A stretch of DNA of 64,000 nucleotides, taken from assembly GCA_964461995.1 (NCBI GenBank), contig CAYWXL010000020.1, positions 4,868-68,867 of the forward strand. The letters are read 5' to 3'. Under the pieces are notes generated by a model. The model had not been told where the DNA came from and did not search any database. It was given only the letters and a program-made list of their open reading frames with translations. Of the stretch, positions 17,102 to 25,225 are shown in pieces. The DNA comes from JALSRK01 sp964461995. GTDB lineage: Bacteria > Acidobacteriota > Terriglobia > Bryobacterales > Bryobacteraceae. Positions within the stretch are counted from its first letter, which is position 1. Each line of letters starts with the position of its first letter. Made by a program: the position numbers and the translations under genes.

Positions 17102-17296
17102 CTATCCGATCGCCTTCAACAGCCGCGCCGGCAAGGTCACCACGGCCCAGACGAGCTCCAGCGCCGCTCCCACGGCGAGCCCTGCCAGCCGGAACGGAAG
17201 CAGCAGCACCCAAACGATTGGATAGGCGATGAGCGCCAGCAGCGCCAACGGCCAGCAGAGTACGAAGAGAATGCACCAAAGAAGGAACGTCAGCAT
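17102..17296 (-). CDS. Small two-helix membrane protein
   Basis: A 64-residue, very hydrophobic protein (MLTFLLWCILFVLCWPLAL at the start, then a second helix around 33-55). A GAGGGCGG ribosome-like site precedes the ATG. No family is recognised. It lies between the lipA operon and the Cache protein gene. Support is composition, ribosome site and intact frame; a spurious ORF is possible. Confidence 0.45.
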   Translation of the reverse strand: MLTFLLWCILFVLCWPLALLALIAYPIVWVLLLPFRLAGLAVGAALELVWAVVTLPARLLKAIG

Positions 17297-17363
17297 TTCC
17301 GCCCTCTACCAAACTAAATACGGAGAGCCCTGCGATTCGTTCCTTCGATCGGCGCCCCGGGGG

Positions 17364-18254
17364 TCAAGCCGTGCGTCCGAACGCCGCCTCCTCAGCTTCC
17401 CGCGCATGGTAGGAGCTGCGCACCAGCGGCCCGGACTCAACATGGGAGAACCCCATCGCCCGGCCTGCCTTGGCGTATTCGGCGAACTCCTCCGGCAGCA
17501 CGTACCGCGCAATGGGCAAGTGGTTCGGGGACGGGCGTAGATATTGCCCGATCGTGACGACGTCCACCCGGCTTCGCCGCAGGTCCCGCAGCACGTCCAA
17601 CACCTCGCTCGGCGTCTCCCCCAAGCCGACCATTAGGCCGCTCTTGGTCGGCACTTCCGGAGCGATTCGCTTCGCCCTGTCCAGCAGTTCGAGCGAACGC
17701 TCGTATCGGGCGCCCGAACGCACCTTGCGGTACAGCCTCGGCACCGTCTCCACGTTGTGGTTCAGCACGTCCGGCCGGGCCGCCATTACCGTTTCGAGCG
17801 CCTCGCGCGAACCCTGGAAGTCAGGGATCAGCACCTCAACCCGGCAGCCGGGCGAGCGCTCCCGGATGGCTCGAATCGTCAGGGCGAACAGCTCGGCGCC
17901 GCCGTCCGGCCGGTCGTCCCGGTTCACGCTCGTCACCACCGCGTACCGCAGTCCCAGCGCCGCCACCGCCTCGGCCACACGCCGCGGCTCGTCGTAGTCC
18001 ACCGCCCCGGGCCTGCCGCTTTGCACCGCGCAGAAGCCGCACCGCCGCGTGCAGACGTTGCCCAGGATCATAAACGTCGCCGTGCGGTGATTCCAGCACT
18101 CGCCGATGTTCGGGCAGGCGGCGCTCTCGCACACGGTGTGCAGCCGCAGCCCGCCCACCAGCTCCTTCAGCTCGCGGTAGTTCTCGCCCACCGGGGCCGG
18201 AGCGCGCAGCCATCGCGGCCGCGGGGCGGGCTTTTCCTGGATCGTTACCAGCAC
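17364..18254 (-). CDS. lipA: Lipoyl synthase
   Basis: Radical-SAM enzyme of 296 residues that inserts two sulfurs into octanoyl groups on E2 and H-protein domains. The auxiliary cluster ligands Cys42, Cys47 and Cys53 (VCESAACPNIGECW) and the radical-SAM CxxxCxxC at Cys68, Cys72 and Cys75 are intact, as is the C-terminal RSSYHA. The start is a GTG (18254), 6 bp after the end of ftcD. A TACAAT hexamer overlapping the ftcD stop, 8 nt before this GTG, could be a private promoter. lipB is not in the window; linkage to histidine genes is unusual. Confidence 0.95.
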   Translation of the reverse strand: MLVTIQEKPAPRPRWLRAPAPVGENYRELKELVGGLRLHTVCESAACPNIGECWNHRTATFMILGNVCTRRCGFCAVQSGRPGAVDYDEPRRVAEAVAALGLRYAVVTSVNRDDRPDGGAELFALTIRAIRERSPGCRVEVLIPDFQGSREALETVMAARPDVLNHNVETVPRLYRKVRSGARYERSLELLDRAKRIAPEVPTKSGLMVGLGETPSEVLDVLRDLRRSRVDVVTIGQYLRPSPNHLPIARYVLPEEFAEYAKAGRAMGFSHVESGPLVRSSYHAREAEEAAFGRTA

Positions 18255-18260
18255 TTGCCC

Positions 18261-19172
18261 TCATTGTAGCCCGCAGGCCTCGAGCCGGTTCTCGAGCACC
18301 GCGTCGGGCTTCAGGTTCTCCCACTTCAGATCCACCCCCGAGGCCATCTCCAGCGCCCGGCGCGGGATCAGTCCCACGATCTCGCTCGAATGGATCCCCA
18401 CGCTTTCCCGCTCCGCCTCCCGGGCTACGGCGAGGAAGACTTCGTGCAACGGCGTGGCTTCGTAGTCGGTGAGGTTCATCGAAACTTGCGCCAGCCCGCG
18501 ATGCGGCAGATAGACCCCCATCGCCTGGACATGGGGCAGCCCGCCCGAGGAGGCGCGGATGCGCCGCGCGATCCGCTCGGCCACGGCCACGTCGGGCGTA
18601 TCCAGCAGAACGTTGTAGGCGATCATGACCCTCCGCGCCCCCGCCGCCGTCGCCCCCGCCGTCGGATGAAGCCGGGGCCCGCCGATGTCCGGCGCTTTCT
18701 CCGGATCCCGCGCCGCCGCCTCCCGCAGCGCTTCGAAACCGCCGCGGCGGATCTCCGCCAGCCGCCGCCGCTCCGGCCGCCGCGCCGCCGCCCCGTAAAG
18801 GTAAACCGGGATGCGGTGTTCTTCCCAAATACGCTCGCCGGCGCGCACCGCCAGCCGAGCGCACTCCTCGAGCGAAATGCCGCGCAGCGGCACGAACGGC
18901 AGCACGTCGAGGGCTCCGATGCGCGGATGGACGCCCCGGTGGCGGTTCAAATCGATCAGCTCCGCTGCCTTCCCGGCCAGCCGTATTCCCGCTTCCACCA
19001 CGGCCTCAGGAGGCCCGGCCAGGGTAAATACCGTGCGGTTGTGGTCCGCGTCGCTGTGCCGGTCCAGAAGATGAGCCCCTTCGACGGAACAAGCGGCGGC
19101 CAGCTCCTCGATTTTCGCCGCGTCCCGCCCTTCGGAGACGTTCGGCACGCATTCCACCAACGCGCCGCTCAC
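18261..19172 (-). CDS. ftcD: Glutamate formimidoyltransferase
   Basis: 303 residues; transfers the formimino group of N-formimino-glutamate to tetrahydrofolate in histidine degradation. ECVPNVSEGRD opens the domain, and HRGVHPRIGALDV contains the catalytic histidine; GLPHVQAMGVYLPHR follows. Both N- and C-terminal formiminotransferase subdomains are present, with no cyclodeaminase domain. The start is the GTG at 19172, which overlaps the stop of the upstream gene as GTGA, so translation is probably coupled. The long in-frame extension upstream of this GTG is the antisense/other-frame shadow of the hutI-like gene. Confidence 0.92.
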   Translation of the reverse strand: MSGALVECVPNVSEGRDAAKIEELAAACSVEGAHLLDRHSDADHNRTVFTLAGPPEAVVEAGIRLAGKAAELIDLNRHRGVHPRIGALDVLPFVPLRGISLEECARLAVRAGERIWEEHRIPVYLYGAAARRPERRRLAEIRRGGFEALREAAARDPEKAPDIGGPRLHPTAGATAAGARRVMIAYNVLLDTPDVAVAERIARRIRASSGGLPHVQAMGVYLPHRGLAQVSMNLTDYEATPLHEVFLAVAREAERESVGIHSSEIVGLIPRRALEMASGVDLKWENLKPDAVLENRLEACGLQ

Positions 19173-20425
19173 GGGAACTCCATCCTCGGGTAAATCACGC
19201 TGCCGGCCTTCATGACCATGGCGACAAGGTTCATTCCGAAATGATACGGGATCTCCCGGTAGTCGGCGGCGTTCAGCATGATCAGATCGGCTTGTTTGCC
19301 TGCTTCGAGACTCCCGATGCGCTCCCCCTGCCCGATCGCCCACGCGCCGTTGATCGTGGCCGCCGTCACCGCCTCGGCCGGGTGCATTCCATTCTCGGCG
19401 CACGCAAGGGAAAGGATCGCCGGCATGCTGCAACTCGGACACTCGTGCGCGCTATATCCCGATGCCAGCGCCACCGCGGCTCCGGCGTCGATCAGCGCCC
19501 GCGCCGGCGTCCGCCGCTCCCGCATCAGGTGGAAGCAAACGCCGGGGGTCAATGTCACCACCGGCCCTGCCGCCAAACGCTCGACGTCATCCGCGGCGAA
19601 CTCGCCTGGACCGTCCAAGCTCACCGCTCCCGCTGATAGCGCCGCCCGCGCCGCGGCTCCGGCGTCACCCTCTCCCGCGGTGACCTTCGGCGCAAAACCG
19701 AGCCGCCGCGCCGCCTCGAGATATGCCACCGCCGGCTCAGGAGGAAAACCTCCGTCCCCCACCCTCACGTCTACGAAACGCGCCAGCTTCAGCCGCCGGA
19801 TCTTCGGCAGCACGCTGTCGGCAAGATGCGTTAGGTATACGCCAGGCGCCCGGGCGCCCTCCGGCGGCGCCACATTGGCCCCGAAGAACGAGACCACGAC
19901 CTCTAGCGGCCGGTTGTGGAGAGCGTTCGCAGCCCGCAAGACCTTCAGTTCCGCCTTTTCGTCCAGCCCGAGTCCCGACAGCGCCGCGACGGTGGTCGTT
20001 CCGTGCCGGATGAATTCCCGCGCCGCCCGCCGGCCTAACATCTCCAGCCGGGGCCGCGTCGAAGACCGCACCACCCGCATCGGTCCCGCCAGCCGCTCGA
20101 GCAAGTCCGCCGAGCCGCCGGGGTTCCTGAGGCGCGCCTCGTACTCGTCGAGGAGGGGAGGTCCGCAGATCAAGTGTGTCCGGGCGTCCACGAACCCCGG
20201 CAACACGATCCGCCCATCGGCGCTGATTTCCACGGCGTCGCGGGCCGCGGCGAGATTCTCGACCCGTCGGCCCGGCCCGACCTGCTCGATCGTCTTGCCG
20301 CAGATCAGTAGGGCTCCGTCTTCGATGATGGCCAGTTCCCGCATCGCGGAGCCGCGGCGCGGCCCCGCCGGGCCCCGCAGCGTAACCAGTTGCCGGGCCC
20401 CCCGGAGCAATATCCGCTTCCTCAT
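19169..20425 (-). CDS. hutI: Imidazolonepropionase-like amidohydrolase with lost metal ligands
   Basis: 418 residues that align by eye along the whole length of HutI: PGFVDARTHL, FFGANVAPPE, LTPGVCFHL, AATINGAWAIG, GSLEAGKQADLIML, DYREIPYHFGMNLV. HutI hydrolyses imidazolone-5-propionate and needs a metal held by HxH, a His in KLHADE, and an Asp in ATDFNPG. Here these positions read RTH (82-84), KVTAGE (Thr249), and ASGYSAH (Gly323); the SADHL histidine is Gly272. Only His84 and a Glu (252) remain. The enzyme may therefore be non-catalytic or do other chemistry. Its 3' end overlaps ftcD by 4 nt, so it is the first gene of hutI-like/ftcD/lipA. Confidence 0.82.
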   Translation of the reverse strand: MRKRILLRGARQLVTLRGPAGPRRGSAMRELAIIEDGALLICGKTIEQVGPGRRVENLAAARDAVEISADGRIVLPGFVDARTHLICGPPLLDEYEARLRNPGGSADLLERLAGPMRVVRSSTRPRLEMLGRRAAREFIRHGTTTVAALSGLGLDEKAELKVLRAANALHNRPLEVVVSFFGANVAPPEGARAPGVYLTHLADSVLPKIRRLKLARFVDVRVGDGGFPPEPAVAYLEAARRLGFAPKVTAGEGDAGAAARAALSAGAVSLDGPGEFAADDVERLAAGPVVTLTPGVCFHLMRERRTPARALIDAGAAVALASGYSAHECPSCSMPAILSLACAENGMHPAEAVTAATINGAWAIGQGERIGSLEAGKQADLIMLNAADYREIPYHFGMNLVAMVMKAGSVIYPRMEFP

Positions 20426-20568
20426 GAGTCGGCGGCGTTCAGAGCGCCGTCCGGCGCGCCCCCTCTGTCACCCGGGTCACGCCGCACCCACCGCCTTAAT
20501 GGAAGGCTCTCGAACAATAGTTGACCGGAATGTAGGCTAGCATCGTCCGGATCGGGAATCAATTCCAG

Positions 20569-20574
20569 TAGAAT
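20569..20574 (+). promoter_or_regulatory. -10-like TAGAAT before the dehydrogenase gene
   Basis: TAGAAT with 7 nt to an in-frame GTG (20582); an ATG with GGAGG upstream lies at 20594. Transcription would begin near 20582, giving a leader of about 12 nt or none. Confidence 0.4.
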
Positions 20575-20593
20575 CGCCCTAGTGGAGGTCAGC

Positions 20594-21607
20594 ATGCGTA
20601 AAGCGCTCTCGATCGTCCTTGCCGGCCTGGCCGCCGTGGCCGCCGGTTACGCGGAACAGAAGAAAGTTCTCGTCTATGGTTTGAGCCCGGAATGGATCGC
20701 CGAGTTGCGCCAGGCCGCTCCGGAAGCCAAGATCGTCCCGGTGGACCGCGACAGCATCATGCGTGAAGTCTCCGATGCCGACGCGATCATCGGTACCGTT
20801 TCGGCGGAACTCGTGCGCGCCGGCAAGCGGCTGAAGTGGGTTCAGGTTCCTAGCGCCGGCGTCGAACGCTACCTTCACCTCGCGCCCCCCGACCTGCGCG
20901 ACAGCGACATCGTGCTCACCAACTGCAAGATCATCCAAGGCCCTGAAATCGCCGACCACGCCTTCGCCCTTCTGCTCGCCACCACGCGGCGCATTCCCCG
21001 CTACCTTTCTTTGCAGCGCCAACAGACGTGGCGCCGCGAGACCTCCGGCCTGGTCGAGCTGAATGGCAAGACCGCCGTGGTCATCGGCGTCGGCGGCATC
21101 GGCTCGCAGATCGCCGTCCGCGCGAAAGCCTTTGGAATGCGAGTCGTCGGCGTGGACCCGAAAGATCTGCCGTACGCCCCCTACCTCGACCGCGTCGTCA
21201 AGCCGGACCGCCTCGACGAAGTCCTCCCTGAAGCCGACGTCGTTTTCATGGCCGCCCCGCACACCCCGGAGACGCACAAAATGATGGGGCCGCGGCAGTT
21301 CGAATTGATGAAGCGCGATTCCTACTTCATCGCCGTCTCCCGCGGCAAGACCTACGACATGAACGCCCTTGTACGCGCGCTCGATTCCCAGCATCTCGCC
21401 GGCGCCGGCGTCGATGTCACTGATCCGGAGCCGCTGCCCTCCGGGCACCCGCTATGGAAGTTCTCCAACGTGGTGATCACCCCGCACGTAGCTGGGCGCT
21501 CCGACCGTATCGGCAGGCGGCGCCTCGACCTTTTCAAAGAGAATCTGCGGCGCTTCGTCCGGGGCGAGCCCCTTCTCAACGTCGTGGACAAACAGAAGGG
21601 TTACTGA
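20594..21607 (+). CDS. D-2-hydroxyacid dehydrogenase family protein with signal peptide
   Basis: 337 residues. The NAD-binding GVGGIGSQIA, catalytic Arg in SRGKTYD, Glu in DPEPLP and His in TPHVAGR are all present, as in 2-hydroxyacid/phosphoglycerate dehydrogenases. Unusually, the N-terminus (MRKALSIVLAGLAAVAAGYA) has the form of a Sec signal peptide, which predicts export for an enzyme that needs NAD(H). ATG 20594 is preferred because GGAGG is 5 nt upstream; GTG at 20582 is an alternative. Divergent from the hutI-like gene, monocistronic. Substrate unknown. Confidence 0.85.
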   Translation: MRKALSIVLAGLAAVAAGYAEQKKVLVYGLSPEWIAELRQAAPEAKIVPVDRDSIMREVSDADAIIGTVSAELVRAGKRLKWVQVPSAGVERYLHLAPPDLRDSDIVLTNCKIIQGPEIADHAFALLLATTRRIPRYLSLQRQQTWRRETSGLVELNGKTAVVIGVGGIGSQIAVRAKAFGMRVVGVDPKDLPYAPYLDRVVKPDRLDEVLPEADVVFMAAPHTPETHKMMGPRQFELMKRDSYFIAVSRGKTYDMNALVRALDSQHLAGAGVDVTDPEPLPSGHPLWKFSNVVITPHVAGRSDRIGRRRLDLFKENLRRFVRGEPLLNVVDKQKGY

Positions 21608-21771
21608 CCTCTCGAGTCTTCTCCTTGGCGGTGCAGGCCGCGCCCTGAAAGCGGTCCGCACGCCGCGCGAACGCTCTTCTTAACGGCGAATCAGTCCAAA
21701 AAACTTGCATTCCTGCCGAGGCGGCGATAGGCTTACTTTGATCGGCAATTCCGATTCATTGGGAGGATTCG

Positions 21772-22188
21772 ATGGCAAAACTCGATGTCAAGAAAGTGGA
21801 ACGGTTCTCGATCGAAGTTCCTAACGAACCTGGCCAGGGCGCTCAGGTGCTCGGCGCAATCGCCGCCGGTGGGGCGGATCTCATCGCCGCCTGGGGCTAT
21901 CCGTGCGGCGGTGAAGGATCGGCCAAGATCGAGGTGATTCCCGCCGATTCGGCCGCGTTTCGTGCGGCGGCGAAGAAGGCGAAGATCAAGGTCAAGAAGG
22001 AGTGCGCGGCCTTCTGCGTCTCCGGCCGGAATAAGATCGGCGCTCTCGCCGATGCTCTCGGACGTCTAGCGGCGAAAGGCATCAACGTGCAGGCAGTGCA
22101 AGCGATCGGCGTCGGCAGCAAGTTCGGCGCCTTGATCGAAGTGGCTTCCAAGGACGTCCGGAAAGCCGCCGGCGCGCTCGGCGCCTGA
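21772..22188 (+). CDS. Tandem ACT-domain protein
   Basis: 138 residues arranged as two ACT-like halves: about 10-65 (FSIEVPNEPGQGAQVLGAIA) and 75-135 (NKIGALADALGRLAAKGINV). ACT domains bind amino acids and usually control enzymes; as a stand-alone protein this may sense a ligand or regulate a partner. A GGGAGG site 6-8 nt before the ATG supports the start, and an intrinsic terminator follows. No partner enzyme is adjacent. Confidence 0.75.
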   Translation: MAKLDVKKVERFSIEVPNEPGQGAQVLGAIAAGGADLIAAWGYPCGGEGSAKIEVIPADSAAFRAAAKKAKIKVKKECAAFCVSGRNKIGALADALGRLAAKGINVQAVQAIGVGSKFGALIEVASKDVRKAAGALGA

Positions 22189-22221
22189 TCCTGCCGTTCG
22201 TGACAAACCAAAGAGAGTCAT

Positions 22222-22254
22222 AGCCGGCTCGCGCCCTGCGGGCCGGCTTTTGTT
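22222..22254 (+). terminator. Intrinsic terminator after the ACT gene
   Basis: AGCCGGC (22222-22228) pairs with GCCGGCT (22242-22248), followed by a T-rich tract TTTGTTTT. It lies 34 bp after the ACT-protein stop. Confidence 0.8.
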
Positions 22255-22310
22255 TTGCCCCCCGGCTCCTGACGTCCCCCCGCGCTTCCCGCCGTGTCTT
22301 TTTCCGAGCG

Positions 22311-22316
22311 TACAAT
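22311..22316 (+). promoter_or_regulatory. -10-like TACAAT immediately before hemB
   Basis: TACAAT ends 6 nt before the hemB ATG (22323), with no ribosome site between. This spacing predicts a leaderless transcript. Confidence 0.5.
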
Positions 22317-22322
22317 CTCAAT

Positions 22323-23297
22323 ATGGCTTTCCCTGTCCACCGCATGAGACGGATGCGCGCCCGCGAGCCGCTGCGCACGCTCGTCCGCGAAACGGTCCTC
22401 GAACCCTCGGATCTCGTCCTTCCGCTTTTTGTCTGCCCGGGGGAAGGCGTCCGGCGCGAGATCAGCGCCATGCCAGGCAATTATCAGCTTTCCATCGACG
22501 AGCTGGTCAAGGAGTGCGAAGAGGCACACTCGCTCGGCCTCGGAGGCGTGATTCTTTTCGGAATCCCCGAGACCAAGGACGAAGCCGCGTCGGAAGCTTA
22601 CGCCGACGACGGCATCGTGCAGCGCGCCGTCCGGGCCGTCAAGAGGAGTGTTCCTGAGCTAGTCATCATCACCGACGTTTGCAACTGCGAGTACACCTCG
22701 CACGGACACTGCGGCAAGATCGTGGACGGCGACGTAGACAACGACGCCACCCTGGAATGGCTCGCTAAGGCCGCTGTCTCTCATGCCCGCGCTGGAGCCG
22801 ATATCGTCGCTCCCTCGGACATGATGGACGGCCGCGTGGCCGCCATCCGCAAGGCCCTCGACGAGGCCGGCTTCCCCACCACGCCGATCCTCTCCTACGC
22901 CGCCAAGTACGCCTCGGTCTTCTACGGGCCGTTCCGCGAAGCGGCCGAATCAGCTCCGCAATTCGGCGACCGGCGCAGCTATCAGATGGACCCCGCCAAC
23001 GCCCGCGAGGCCATGCGCGAAATCAGCCTCGACGTCCACGAAGGGGCCGACATCGTCATGGTGAAGCCCGCCATGCCCTACCTCGACATCATCCGCATGG
23101 CCCGCGACCGCTTCCAGCTCCCGGTGGCGGCCTATCAGGTCTCCGGCGAGTTCTCTATGATCGTCGCCGCGGCCCGCAACGGCTGGCTGGACCGCGACCG
23201 CGCCATGATGGAATCGCTCACCGCCATCCGCCGCGCCGGCGCCGATTTCATCCTCACCTATTTCGCCAAGGACGCCGCCCGCGCTCTCGCTGGATGA
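22323..23297 (+). CDS. hemB: Porphobilinogen synthase (delta-aminolevulinate dehydratase)
   Basis: 324 residues, normal length. Condenses two 5-aminolevulinate molecules for haem and other tetrapyrroles in the cytoplasm. Schiff-base lysines are visible in SYAAKYAS and MVKPA; the Cys-rich DVCNCEYTSHGHCG indicates the zinc-dependent form. No ribosome site precedes the ATG, only a TACAAT 6 nt away. The stop overlaps an in-frame upstream extension of ispG, but the likely ispG start is 66 bp later. Confidence 0.96.
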   Translation: MAFPVHRMRRMRAREPLRTLVRETVLEPSDLVLPLFVCPGEGVRREISAMPGNYQLSIDELVKECEEAHSLGLGGVILFGIPETKDEAASEAYADDGIVQRAVRAVKRSVPELVIITDVCNCEYTSHGHCGKIVDGDVDNDATLEWLAKAAVSHARAGADIVAPSDMMDGRVAAIRKALDEAGFPTTPILSYAAKYASVFYGPFREAAESAPQFGDRRSYQMDPANAREAMREISLDVHEGADIVMVKPAMPYLDIIRMARDRFQLPVAAYQVSGEFSMIVAAARNGWLDRDRAMMESLTAIRRAGADFILTYFAKDAARALAG

Positions 23298-23338
23298 TCA
23301 CGGCTCTCCGCGTGCCGCTGCCCCGTGAACCCGGTTGC

Positions 23339-23344
23339 TACAAT
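23339..23344 (+). promoter_or_regulatory. Extended -10 element of ispG
   Basis: TTGC-TACAAT, with the start codon of ispG 18 nt downstream and CGGAG between. The leader would be about 10 nt. The same GGTTGCTA context recurs before yjbQ. Confidence 0.5.
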
Positions 23345-23362
23345 CGGGGTAACGGAGCAAGT

Positions 23363-24601
23363 ATGGGACCTCAGCCCCGGCGCCGGACGCCGGTTGTGGA
23401 CATTGGAGGGGTCAAAGTCGGCTGCGGGCACCCGATCGTCGTGCAGTCGATGACCAATACCGACACCGCCGACGTCGGCGCCACCGTAGACCAGATCATC
23501 GAACTGGCCCGCGCCGGCTCGGAGCTGGTGCGCGTCACCGTCAATACCCGGGAAGCGGCCGCTGCCGTCCCCAAGATCCTGGAAGCCCTCGACAAGACCG
23601 GCGTCAGCGTGCCGATCATCGGTGATTTCCACTACAACGGTCACATTCTGCTCACCGAGTACCCCGAGTGCGCCCAGGCGCTCGCCAAGTACCGGATCAA
23701 CCCCGGCAACGTCGATATCGGCAAGAAGACGGACGACAACTTTCGCCGCATGATCGAAGTCGCCCTCCGCTACGGCCGCCCCGTGCGCATCGGCGTCAAC
23801 TGGGGGTCTCTCGACCAGGCGCTCCTTACGCGCTTGATGGACGAAAACTCCCGCCGCCTGGAGCCTCGCGACACCGCCGAGGTCGTCCTGGAGGCCATGG
23901 TCGTCAGCGCTCTGGAGTCGGCCGCGGCCGCCGAGCGCTATGGCCTCGGACACGACCGGATCGTCCTCAGCGCTAAGGTCAGCGGCGTCCAGGAGCTGAT
24001 TCATGTTTATCGCGAGCTCGCCCGCCGCTGCGACTATCCCCTTCATGTCGGACTCACCGAGGCCGGCATGGGATCGAAGGGCATCGTCGCCTCCACCGCC
24101 GCCCTCGCCGTGCTGCTTCAGGAGGGCATCGGGGACACGATCCGGGTCTCGCTCACTCCCCGGCCCGGCGGTGACCGCACCGAGGAGGTCCGCATCTGCC
24201 AGCAGATCCTTCAATCGATGGGCTTGCGGAGCTTCTTGCCCCAGGTGACGGCCTGCCCCGGCTGCGGCCGGACGACGAGCACATTCTTCCAGCAAATGGC
24301 TGAAGAGATCGAGGAATACCTGCGCCGCCGGATGCCCTCCTGGAAAGAGGAATACCCTGGCGTCGAGGAGCTACAGGTCGCGGTGATGGGCTGCGTCGTC
24401 AATGGCCCGGGCGAGAGCAAGCACGCCCACATCGGCATCTCGCTGCCGGGAACCTTCGAGGAGCCCAAGGCGCCGGTCTATGTGGACGGCCGGCTGCATA
24501 CCACCCTTAAAGGCGACCGCATCGTCGCCGAGTTCATCGAAATCCTCGAACAGTACATCCAGACGCGCTACGCCCGGCCCGCCGCTCCCGCCGCCCGCTG
24601 A
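23363..24601 (+). CDS. ispG: 4-hydroxy-3-methylbut-2-enyl diphosphate synthase (flavodoxin)
   Basis: 412 residues; the penultimate step of the MEP isoprenoid pathway. VGCGHPIVVQSMTNTDT at the N-terminus and the Fe-S ligands in TACPGCGRTTSTF and MGCVVNGPGES are intact. The start is the ATG at 23363 with CGGAG about 8 nt upstream and a -10 element ahead; the longer in-frame extension from 23294 would overlap hemB and carries no homology. Preceded by hemB and followed by a hairpin and the yjbQ gene. Confidence 0.95.
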   Translation: MGPQPRRRTPVVDIGGVKVGCGHPIVVQSMTNTDTADVGATVDQIIELARAGSELVRVTVNTREAAAAVPKILEALDKTGVSVPIIGDFHYNGHILLTEYPECAQALAKYRINPGNVDIGKKTDDNFRRMIEVALRYGRPVRIGVNWGSLDQALLTRLMDENSRRLEPRDTAEVVLEAMVVSALESAAAAERYGLGHDRIVLSAKVSGVQELIHVYRELARRCDYPLHVGLTEAGMGSKGIVASTAALAVLLQEGIGDTIRVSLTPRPGGDRTEEVRICQQILQSMGLRSFLPQVTACPGCGRTTSTFFQQMAEEIEEYLRRRMPSWKEEYPGVEELQVAVMGCVVNGPGESKHAHIGISLPGTFEEPKAPVYVDGRLHTTLKGDRIVAEFIEILEQYIQTRYARPAAPAAR

Positions 24602-24631
24602 TCCGCTTCCGGCCCTGCCCACGCCGGTTGC

Positions 24632-24637
24632 TATACT
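24632..24637 (+). promoter_or_regulatory. Extended -10 element of yjbQ
   Basis: TTGC-TATACT, 31 bp after the ispG stop. Transcription would start near 24644, so the following hairpin lies in the yjbQ leader. Confidence 0.5.
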
Positions 24638-24649
24638 CATTAGGAAAGA

Positions 24650-24691
24650 ATGACCGGACGAGCTTTTCTCGTCCGGTCGGCATTCCTTTAA
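24650..24691 (+). other. Short leader ORF containing a perfect hairpin
   Basis: A 13-codon frame (MTGRAFLVRSAFL) with AGGAAAG just upstream encodes, within itself, an 11-bp perfect hairpin: GACCGGACGAG (24652-24662), loop CTTTT, CTCGTCCGGTC (24668-24678). CATTCCTTTAAC follows. It may be the ispG terminator, or, given the -10 just before it, a leader-peptide/hairpin switch ahead of yjbQ. The two readings cannot be separated from sequence alone. Confidence 0.45.
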
Positions 24692-24709
24692 CGACTGGAG
24701 GCGGAGACC

Positions 24710-25213
24710 ATGAGTGCTCCTGATGTGCGCGTAGCGGGCAGATCCTCGGAAGCGGAAACCAAGGCGGAGAACGCCGCCCCGTCCTATCGCATCGTCAACC
24801 GGGTCCTCGATTGGATCACCAGCGAGAAGACCCAGTTGCTCAACATCACGGACCGGATCAACGACGTCGTCCGTAGAAGCGGGATCCGGAACGGCCTCGT
24901 CCACCTGCAGTCACTGCACACCACCACCGCGTTGATCCTCACCGAGTGGCAGGACGCCCTCATCGAGGATGCCAAGCGTTTCCTGGAAGAGCTGGCCGAT
25001 CCAGACCGGTATTACAAGCACAACGATCCGGAGCACTCGGATTGTGACCGCCAGAACGCCCCTTCCCACCTGCGCGGCATGATCATGGGGCAGACGCTGT
25101 GCTTGCAGGTGCGGAACGCCAAGCTCTTGCTCGGCACCTGGCAGAGCATCGTTCTGGCGGAACTCGACGGTCCACGAAACCGGTCTCTGGCGGTCCAGGT
25201 TTCCGGCGTCTGA
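24710..25213 (+). CDS. yjbQ: YjbQ/UPF0047 family protein
   Basis: 167 residues with the conserved family core LHTTTALILTEWQ, DPEHSDCDRQNAPSHLRG and GTWQSIVLAELDGPRNR. Members have been linked to thiamine-phosphate synthesis in vitro and to metal binding; the physiological role is unsettled. The first 30 residues are extra and non-conserved. GGAGGCGG upstream supports the ATG. A DUF2203 gene follows 12 bp later in probable operon. Confidence 0.88.
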   Translation: MSAPDVRVAGRSSEAETKAENAAPSYRIVNRVLDWITSEKTQLLNITDRINDVVRRSGIRNGLVHLQSLHTTTALILTEWQDALIEDAKRFLEELADPDRYYKHNDPEHSDCDRQNAPSHLRGMIMGQTLCLQVRNAKLLLGTWQSIVLAELDGPRNRSLAVQVSGV

Positions 25214-25225
25214 TCGGACCTGGGG

